Below are positions 55,961-64,000 of a DNA stretch of 64,000 bases, in pieces. Position numbers and translations under genes: made by a program. The stretch spans positions 6,822,667-6,886,666 of the forward strand of contig JASSKH010000020.1 of NCBI GenBank assembly GCA_031763025.1, read 5' to 3'. Source of the stretch: Macrocystis pyrifera. Its lineage: Eukaryota; Sar; Phaeophyceae; Laminariales; Laminariaceae. The stretch's first letter is position 1. Each line of letters begins with the position of its first letter. The notes under the pieces are model-generated. The model did not search any database, was not told the DNA's origin, and saw nothing but the letters and a program-made list of their open reading frames with translations.

Positions 55961-58900
55961 AACATACTTTTCTTTACTCCCAAGAATTGGGAGTAGCTGT
56001 GAAATGTTGAGGTATGAACGCACGCCACACCTAAGCGCGCCCGAACTTATTACCTTGGGTAAAAACACACAAGTAACTTGTATTATGTCATATTATACGT
56101 TCAGAAAAGCAAGATGGATGAACGTACTGGTACGTAAAAAGTCACAAGTGAAAAACACAACACACACAACTTGTATTACATAATACTAAACGTTCAGAAA
56201 AGCAAGGTGGATGAATGCCGGTTAAATGATGTGAGGAATGGAAATTGGGAAACGGCTGGCAGAGAAGCGTGTGAGGGATACTACTAATTTAAGTTAGGAT
56301 GCTCGGTTTATAGAGCAACGGCATCTCCGCTATATTGGCGGAAGGCAAGTACAATAGTAATGAATAATAATGAATGTACTGCTGTTGTAGCACTGAAAAA
56401 AAAAGGCGTGGATGGTGCGAGTCGAATGTCGAAAACGAACTTTTTATCGAGCGCAGTATGAGCAGTGCTCGTACAACTGGCACGTCGTGTTTTTCACGCA
56501 GTCTAAAACACATTGCACGATCTCCTACAGCAGTAGAGTAGGTTGTACAGGTACGGCTGCATATACAGCAGTACTGCTGTAAAATGCCACTTGAGGAACG
56601 TGCGTGTACTGATCCCCTTTCAGCTGGCTCTAGGATATATCGGTCAGCAGTGTAAGACACACAGCAATCAGAACTATACTGCTGTAAAGTACCTGGTATG
56701 TTTTGTACGAACGCTGCTGTACGAACGATTTGTTGTGAAGTGTTGTACAGTAGGACGAACGATTTTTTCTTGCTGTACTCGAGTCGACGAATATATCGAT
56801 CCGGGGATAATCGGTACCGAGCAAAAAATACCGGTCACACATTGCGGAAGGTACGTGCATAGGCCAATCAATGTGCCGATGACAACAACAACGAGCATTA
56901 GTACTGAGCGTACAGCGCGGATCTTCCACATGCGCATAGTACCCTGCCTGCTGCTGCTGTTGGCGCACTGTGCTGAGCACAGCTGGAGCAGTGGCAACGT
57001 TGGATCATACACAGCAATATGCAGAAGAGGCAGGGAGAGAGGTGATGCTGGTGGGGTGGTCGTGGCGTGGTCACAAGTGATCGATCGAAATCTCCGATAT
57101 TAAACCAACTTTGATAGCCGCAGTACGATCATCCGTACGGGCAAGGTGTGCCCACTGCTGCTGCTGGGCAGCAGGGTTGTGGTGCTGCAGGAAGCTGGAG
57201 GTAAGCACGCTTTGTGCACTACTGCTGTGGGCATTTTTCTGTAGGCGGTGGTCCGTGCTCCGTGCAACAACCCAAAAAAAATGTACATGGGTATTCTACG
57301 TCATCCTGGGTACATACGGATAAAAAAATATATGGCAGACGATGAAATGCGGACGGCAGGCTCCGACAAACACAACCGGCCACAGCAACACTGCGCATAT
57401 GGATGCGTCGAACACGCACGGCGTGTGGGCGGCAGCGTTGGAACGATGGGATCTGTGCACGTTGTCTGTTGTGTACCTGGTATATGTATGAGCTGTATGC
57501 TCACAGCTCATGAAAGCGTGGGGGAGATAACAGACAGCATGTACCGATACGTACGTACAAAATATAAGGCCTCTCGTACTGAAACCAGGGAAATCGTCTT
57601 ATCCACTCCCGCCGGAAAAAAAAAATTGCGCGCCCGCCACGTGCTCCAGAGTGCACGGATCGCGCCGACACCTCGACCAATGTGTCCGGCCGGGCTTCCT
57701 GTGTCTGAGCATTTGGTGTTATGCCGAAAAGTGACTGTCCGAAGAGAAAAGTTGGCTATAGTACGAAAATTTGACAAACATGCGTATACATACATTTGGC
57801 AAAATATTTAACTTGCAAACACGATTCCCCGGATGTTCTCTCGCGGGAAACTTTCAAGTCTGAAAAAGACCTTGGCCGCCAGCAACCATTGAGTCGGTCC
57901 CACGTCTTCCACTCGAGTGCTGCCTTTGTTCGTTCTTGTACCATCCTCTGCTTTGTGGTTCGACACATCATTTACAGCTGTACCAGTTCTTATATTTTCT
58001 CCTGTTTTTCTCTTAGGGTTCCCTCCCTGTGGGAATGCAGACCAGGGGTCACATAGCGGGAACTCTCCCCCCCCCCCCCCCCCCCCCCCGTTGCTAGGGT
58101 CTATGGTCATACGACTACCGCCATGCATGAGATCGAGTACATATCTCCTATAGAGTACCCCCCCCCCCCCCCCCCCCCGCTACATACCGCGCGTGCGTTC
58201 ATTCGTATGGCGAATAGAGCTGGACTCTTGTTTCCCTCATCGGTTATCCTTGCTAGTTAAGGCTCGCCACAGGCGTATTTGTTCTGAACGCACACATGCA
58301 GCATGCACGAAGCACGATTTTTTTTTTTCTTCATATTTGAAGGCCGAAAGCAGGCAACCGCCATACTTTTGTATTGCAAACACCATACTGAGCAGGACGT
58401 GTCGGACGTTCGCGACGGCGTTGCGCACGTTGACTCCCGGAAGACCGCAACAGACGTCTACGTAAGTCAGCGTTTCGACGTTGAGGCGCGGCGTTAGGCT
58501 ATATTTGCCTCATTTTTTTTTCTTTCGTGCAATAAATGCGTAGTCTTGCTGCAAGTACGGGTGGGTGTTGTAGGGGCTTTGCGTTTCAGGGGCATAGAGG
58601 CCCCCGGCTTATTTTCTGTTTCGGTTCGTGAACATATCTGGCGCTATTTTGTGTCGATTTTCGAAAGGCTGTGTAGGAGCAATTACATAAACGTAAGTAG
58701 ACATATTTACCAAGGAAGAAAACGTATTTAGGATATCATGATATCTACAGAAGTATGTACATGGATATGCAATGCCTTTGCGCGTGGCCACGCCCGCTCA
58801 TTAACGTGGGCCCATGATCTTGGTGTGAAGTACGGCTGCTATATTATACCGTTGCTCGTAATCTTAATAATGCTGGGCACTGGAGAGCATGCCTGCGGAC

Positions 58901-59802
58901 CAAAAACAATTACAGCTACAGGTCACCTTTATTGCGTTTTTAATATGGGCGTTTGAAAAACTTGCGGAAACAAATTGTCTAGACCCGATGCGAACGGAGT
59001 GGGATTGGGCTCGCGTTACCCTACCGGCGCAGGCGGGCAGGACTCCTTGTTGTAGGTCTGCACGATGACGTAGAGTATTTATCAAATCAGCGAACTCACA
59101 CCACATCAATCAAGCAGGCCTCTGGTTTGTGTTGGGGTTAGGGTATATCGGCGTTGAGCCCGCCGTTAGACAAAGCCTAAGTTGAATTCACCGTCGGCAA
59201 AACGTCTTAGGATCGTTCTCAGTTTCGTGACAAATCTGATGTATAACTATATACACCAACGGCATCAAGTGGAGGTTTACGCCGCAGAACCAAATATGTG
59301 TGCCGGCCAAAGCAGATGTTCATACCGCGTCTGAGTGAAGTGGTTCGAAAGTACACACAGAAATGTCGTATTTTCGTATGATATGGTACGGATTTAATGT
59401 TAAACTCCGAAAGTCTTGATTGGATCTCCGTGTGCCGAGAAAACAGAGAGCAGGCAAATTTCTGGCATGTAGGCAATGAAGAAGCAACACAACATATTAG
59501 TCGGTCACACAGGTCCCCCCGCAATCGGACGAATCGAATCTCACTGGAAAACGAACGCCTGAAAAGATCCGGGCGGATGAAAATCGGGAATTTTTTTTAT
59601 GGTCTCGACTCTACTACGTGACCGCACACGAGTATGCTCACACGAGTGCAATATTTTCCGTGCAGCATGTGGCCAACATAGGCATTGGCCCCATTTCTCG
59701 GGCACATCAGTTACACGGGAAGTTGATAAAGTCCGCGCGTTGCTCAAGTGACACGACGGAACCATCCGATGTTCTCAGTCAGGACACCATCCAGATTGTC
59801 TC
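55961..59802. other. intergenic, nothing recognised
   Basis: Poly-C runs of 23 and 21 nt at 58067 and 58158 flank CATACGACTACCGCCATGCAT. A repeated AACGTTCAGAAAAGCAAG-like phrase occurs at 56098 and 56190. Frames such as 57248-57811 (plus, 187 codons) are unrecognised. Confidence 0.35.
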
Positions 59803-60240
59803 CCAAGGTCAGCTTCGAAGAAGTCGCGAACTCGCCATTGCGACGACACGAGGAAGGAATGACCGCGTGTCGAAACGAGTGTATTCTTCTACTGAAAGGT
59901 CCTACTTACAGACCTACTTTCCACTGCGAGATTAGCTTATTGGACGACATGCATTCCGCAACTGTTTGGGAAGCACGCCCGCAATAGACAGCCTACATTT
60001 GAAAACGGTGTTACCAGAATCTGCAGGCTTGTTTGCGTAATTTTCCCGGTACGTCAGGTACACAGGAGGTTGAGTCAGGAATACAGCCGGCTCTTCTTCG
60101 AAGGTCAGCTTTGGAGATATTGCAAGCTCGCTATTGCGACGACACGAGGAAGAAGTACCCACGTGTCGAAACGAGTGCAATACTTGACTGCAAGGTCGCA
60201 CTCACTGCCCAACTTTCAACAGCGAGACAAGCTTATTGAT
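59803..60240 (+). repeat. direct repeat pair, ~290 bp apart
   Basis: 59803-59945 and 60095-60240 share AAGGTCAGCTT, GCGACGACACGAGGAAG, GTGTCGAAACGAGTG and GCTTATTG. Read in the same plus frame they give RELAIATTRGR and CKLAIATTRGR, then VSKRV, so the duplication may include coding sequence. The second copy runs into an open frame to 60540. No family recognised. Confidence 0.6.
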
Positions 60241-61359
60241 CGAGTGTATTGCGCAGAGTCGGAAACCACGGCGGCCATAAACAGCTTGCGTATGAGTTTG
60301 GTGTCGCAGGGATCTGCAGGCTTTGTTCGACTTTATTCGATGGCGTGGGGGCTGCCGAATGATGGATGTATTGCAGCGTTCTCCAGAGGCCAAGCCCGCG
60401 GTTTGACATTATACGCAAGACCACGAAAAACACAATACAACTCCCTCCACATAAGCTCTTTTGGGTACGTGGACCGCGCGATCTCCGTGACACCTCAGAA
60501 CCTACGAGATGAAAAACTTGAATCGTACCCCACTTGTTGAACGCGCCTGTTGTCCAAGGTACCGTGGATTCTGAAGGCCGGAGATTACCATTAGATGGTT
60601 CGTCGAGATCGATTCTACAGGGTAACCAGAAGTTATCCCACACAACCGTAAAAAATCACAAAGTTTACAGCCGCCATACACAAGGACACCGATCACACTC
60701 GTATTTTCGCCGCTGCCACGGCGTAGTAGGGCGGGATCACCACACGCCGTCTACTCGGCTCAATTATCACGAGTGTGATTTGGTTGGAATCAGTTCGATT
60801 CTGAGCTGTAGCAGGTACAGGAGTACCAGGTACAAGCTGTCTCTGGGCACTCGCGCAGCAGGATAGGGGCAACTGTCGTCCTTTTGTATGCGTCGGTGGA
60901 TTGTATACAGTAGCGTGTGCATGCAATGCCCCAGCTGGTACCATTGTACTGTATACGAAAAGCACAGCATGCATGCATCGTACACACCAGCAACCCATGT
61001 ACTGCGTCAACAATGATTGAGATAATCACAAGATAATGTTAGGTAAGGTGTGCTGTCGTACAAGCACTGACTGTTCTCGACTTTGTAAATTCGTACGGAA
61101 GAAACGAAGAGAACGATAATCAGCGAACATGTATCATACATAGACGTACACAAGCAAGTTTTGGTTGGTCAAGAGGGACGGCAACCACCATAGGCTTCGC
61201 GCTCTCCCCCGCTCAACAGTCGACTCTCCGCCTTCCCGGTTCGGCTGGCATCTGGCCGACGCTATACCCCTCCTCGCGGCCCACGCTACGGTGCTGCTAC
61301 TGTTGTAGAGAAAGGAGGACAACTAGAAATAACATGTTTCAAGAGAACAACGACCACCA
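60241..61359. other. intergenic, nothing recognised
   Basis: Lies downstream of the minus-strand gene candidate. GTACAGGAGTACCAGGTACAAG-type TAC repeats are at 60815-60835. No RNA gene or element recognised. Confidence 0.3.
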
Positions 61360-62446
61360 TCACCGCCAGACTTGGTCTCTAGCGCTGATTCGCGATAGAG
61401 CCGTCTGCCTTTCGGACTCCGCGGACACGGGAGTACGTTTTTTTTCGGCTCGTCGCTGGATGGTCGCATTCGCTTATGTTCAGCCGATATCTACTGTGAC
61501 ATTCCCCAAGTCTGTTTTTTTTTTTACATTTTTCCTTGAAACCCCACTAAACAAGCTAAAAGTCCTGTCACACAAGCTGGTGTTTAGACGACGACCGCGC
61601 GATCTCCACCTATCTATAGGCCGACGAAATAAGCCGAATTCCAACCCATAATACAAATAATACGAAGGTCGACGTACCTTCATCGGCGTGAAGGAGAGAG
61701 GCGAGGAGGGGCAGCGTCGACAGCCCGTTCGTGAAGATGCCACTTCTCGTCGGAACGAGGGCTCTTTGGGCCGTGGCATTGGCCTGCTTTATATCGTCGT
61801 CCTTGGCGGTGAGACGCGTATACAAGTGAAGGATATACTCCAGCAACCCCCTTTCGTGCGCGTTGTTGTTTTGTTTCAACGCACGCGAAATGTGCGCTTG
61901 ATACATTGCTTCTCATGATAGTGTTTAGTTTTGGACGCCCCTGTGCTGCACGACGAACGAATTTGATCGCTAGAACAAGGCGCCGCCCCTACTCCTCGAG
62001 ACGGTTGGTCCGATCCAAAAAAGACATTGCATCGCACCTAGCGCCCCCGTAGCGTGATGTCCGTGTAGCATATCTGGTACTATTGTATCGGTACCACACA
62101 GACGTTCGGCATATTGATGCAGTCTCATTCCGACATACTTTCCAGGTATTTGTAGTTCACCGGGTACCAGATAAGTGTATACCAGTACGGAGCAACTCCC
62201 GGAGGAGCCAGTCGTTGAACTTCTCCAAATTTGATTTGGAATTTCTTGCCCGCTCGTACGTTTTCGATGTTGTATTTCGCAGTTCCCTTTTTGCGGCACT
62301 TCTTTTCTGCCATCGTTGGACCCGTAACTGTCGGTGTTGCAACCAGCGACAGGCTTCCCATCAATCTCACCGATATCGTGTACGTAGCATTGGTGTCGAT
62401 CTCTGTACCGGCCTCGGGTGATGTAAACATGATAGGATATTTCAGA
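61360..62446 (-). CDS. candidate multi-exon gene, unknown protein, 5' end missing
   Basis: Minus strand. An upstream exon (62446-62139) follows acceptor AAGAAACAG and reads LKYPIMFTSPEAGTEIDTNA, later KFGEVQRLAPPGVAPYWYTL; it is beta-rich, like a small extracellular-type sandwich. It ends at donor A|GTATGT in phase 1. The next exon (61908-61678) follows CATGAGAAG with a CTAAAC branch-like site 20 bp before, and reads HISRALKQNNNAHERGLLEY then KDDDIKQANATAQRAL, helical; it ends at donor G|GTACGT in phase 1. A last exon (61472-61360) after CATAAG fits the phase and ends SAESERQTALSRISARDQVW plus one residue and TGA, but its acceptor is weak and another frame there is also open. No family recognised. 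The 62834-62628 frame (GASAAIARIKHISPERP) may be a further 5' exon. Confidence 0.4.
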
Positions 62447-63497
62447 CTGTTTCTTGTACCCTTGATTTGTTACACTTTGTTTTTGTATTTTCTTCCCTTG
62501 AATGCTTTTGCTTTTCGTGTGTGTTCGCCATTTTCAGCCTTCTTTTTGATTTTTGCGTCCAAGCCAATATATCAGCCGGAGGCACTTTACTTAGGCTTGT
62601 AACAGCCCGCCGTCCAGACGCAATTTTTCAGTTCGTTGTGGAATCTTCAAACGTGGTAACTTCACGAAGTCGCCGGAGGTGCGATTTCCAGACTTTTTTT
62701 TTTGTTGGACGTTCCGGTGAAATGTGCTTGATGCGTGCTATTGCAGCGCTAGCTCCTTCATTTTCGGACGATCCTCGTTGAACTCTCATGTCCCCCAAAC
62801 GCTGGCCAAAACCGTACGCGATTAACCATCCCATGGTCTAGGTATACAACCAATATGTTTTGCGAAGTACGAGTGTCGTCCCGGCGATAAAGAGTACGCG
62901 CATGCTACGATCGAGGTAGCACATTTTGGCCGCAATACTTATCGTTCGTTGACCGGGCTCATTAACTCGGTATCGCGGGGTACCATCGGCATTTTACAAT
63001 TGTATTCGTCGTAAACCTATTGATAGTGTAGGCCTTGGGATTGTCGGATTACCGATTTAGCCTTCCACTGTATCAGCTTTTGGGGTTGAGATATGGAGTT
63101 CTTATACTATATTCAAATCATACGAACCTGACAAAAAAAATGGTGCTACCTCCATCGTAGCATGACGCGAGGGATTCATCGAGAAACAATTCCCCGTCAG
63201 TCTCTCTTGTTTTCTTAAAACACTCCCTCTATCGTGGCGCGGATCATTTTACGAACTGTGGAGTATATCTGTAGCCTCTAGTATGGTATGCTTGCAGATC
63301 CCATGTGCGCTGTGTTCAGCGCCCATCACTCCTAAACAACCCACGAAGTAAGAAGACGCCCACCGCTCCCAAACAACCCAAGAAGTAAGAAGAACCCCAA
63401 GGACCCAAGGGTCTCCCGTTATGCCTTCGAACTTTTTTTTGCATACTCGCTACGTTCAATGCCGGCTTTCCCCGCGATGAGGCGTTTCCCTTCACAG
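62447..63497. other. intergenic or introns, nothing firm
   Basis: Contains the possible upstream exon at 62834-62628 (minus) noted with the gene candidate. A duplicated AACAACCCA(C/A)GAAGTAAGAAGA phrase lies at 63335-63395. Nothing else recognised. Confidence 0.3.
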
Positions 63498-63612
63498 GAA
63501 AGGTAATATCACGGTGCTCATACTTGTGCGTGCGCTGGTATCCCCTCCGGTCGTACTTTTCGACAGATTTTCGCCGACAGTCCAGCAGACGAACCACCGC
63601 GTTACTGCACAG
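63498..63612 (+). CDS. isolated splice-bounded exon, unknown
   Basis: Acceptor CGTTTCCCTTCACAG and donor CACAG|GTAAGA bound 115 bp that stay open in one frame (entry phase 1, exit phase 0), reading KGNITVLILVRALVSPPVVL then FDRFSPTVQQTNHRVTAQ. A second strong acceptor, TTGTTCTCTTTTCAG, ends at 63701, giving an 88-bp intron, and the next codon is TAG, so this could be the last coding exon. The opposite strand is also open (63708-63316), which lowers confidence. No family recognised; upstream exons not found. Confidence 0.3.
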
Positions 63613-64000
63613 GTAAGATCGATACCGAAAGTCCACCCTTTGCGCGCCCATGGTATCCTGTGCCTTCCCATACACCCGCCACAGGGTTGTTCTCTTTTCA
63701 GTAGACACGAATGTTCTGCAGTTCTGCAGATTTTTTTCCTCGGGCGTTCCTTGTGTTTGCTACATTGGCGCCTACAAAACGTTTTTACAATGACGCGTAA
63801 AAAACATGTAGTCTTCTTTTAGATGGCGGAAGCGATCGACCGGGCGACCAACCGGGATCCCCACCAACCCAGACAAGTTGACAACAATTTGAAGTATCTT
63901 TGTGTGTCCGAGCTCATACGACTACGAATTCAGGGGTATTCATTCGAGAAAACCCTGGTTTTATTTCGTGCATGTACTATATGCTGCTGGTTATTGTTTT
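63613..64000. other. window end, nothing further recognised
   Basis: Contains the possible terminal intron and 3' UTR of the plus-strand exon. No element or RNA gene seen. Confidence 0.3.

Noticed and set aside
63316-63708. 130-codon minus-strand gene
   Set aside because: The plus strand has stronger splice signals (CCCTTCACAG, CAG|GTAAGA, TTCTCTTTTCAG) across the same bases; kept only as an alternative.

Overview
This window looks like nuclear DNA of a brown alga or a close stramenopile relative. Two intron-free genes encode tandem C-X4-C-X15/16-C-X2-H repeats. This is the EsV-1-7 repeat, known from the phaeovirus EsV-1, from the Ectocarpus developmental gene IMMEDIATE UPRIGHT, and from the large brown-algal family around it. 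The other exons I could support are short and lie far apart. Interstitial repeats are TTAGGG-type, CTG/CAG and poly-C tracts are common, and most of the sequence is mobile-element debris. The organism assignment is inference. I saw no rRNA, no convincing tRNA, no CRISPR array and no bacterial operon structure.

Layout. 1-680: ~102-bp minisatellite. 3.2-6.3 kb (minus): a decayed three-exon PIF/Harbinger-type transposase with two TGG-to-TGA stops, a lost first catalytic Asp and a GC-AG intron. 7.0-7.6 kb: a possible two-exon gene, then a MITE-like element carrying telomere-like repeats. 10.5-14.7 kb: two inverted copies of a TCACGATT-rich element. 20.8-22.0 kb: first EsV-1-7 gene. 26.2-27.1 kb (minus): a retroelement RT/RNase H relic. 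28.8-32.2 kb: a foldback family, a TRIM-like mini-retrotransposon and a ~1-kb repeat called R here. 34.2-35.2 kb: degenerate tandem repeats. 38.1-39.1 kb: second EsV-1-7 gene, a clear paralogue of the first. 40.0-46.5 kb: ~1.6-kb tandem array split by a LINE fragment. 47.5-50.0 kb: second TRIM, then two R copies head to head as a ~1.9-kb palindrome. 51.2-51.8 kb: a foldback with ~250-bp arms. 55.2-56.0 kb: a dense AGTACTG motif cluster. 61.4-62.4 kb (minus): a splice-supported but unrecognised gene. 63.5-63.6 kb: an isolated splice-bounded exon.

Function. The two EsV-1-7 genes are the only clearly intact host-type genes. They are the same strand, 16 kb apart, and share a special C-terminal module and tail, so they probably arose by duplication. 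The rest is mainly a record of transposition: the same TRIM sits at the same point of the same host repeat twice, in opposite orientations, beside an empty copy of that site.
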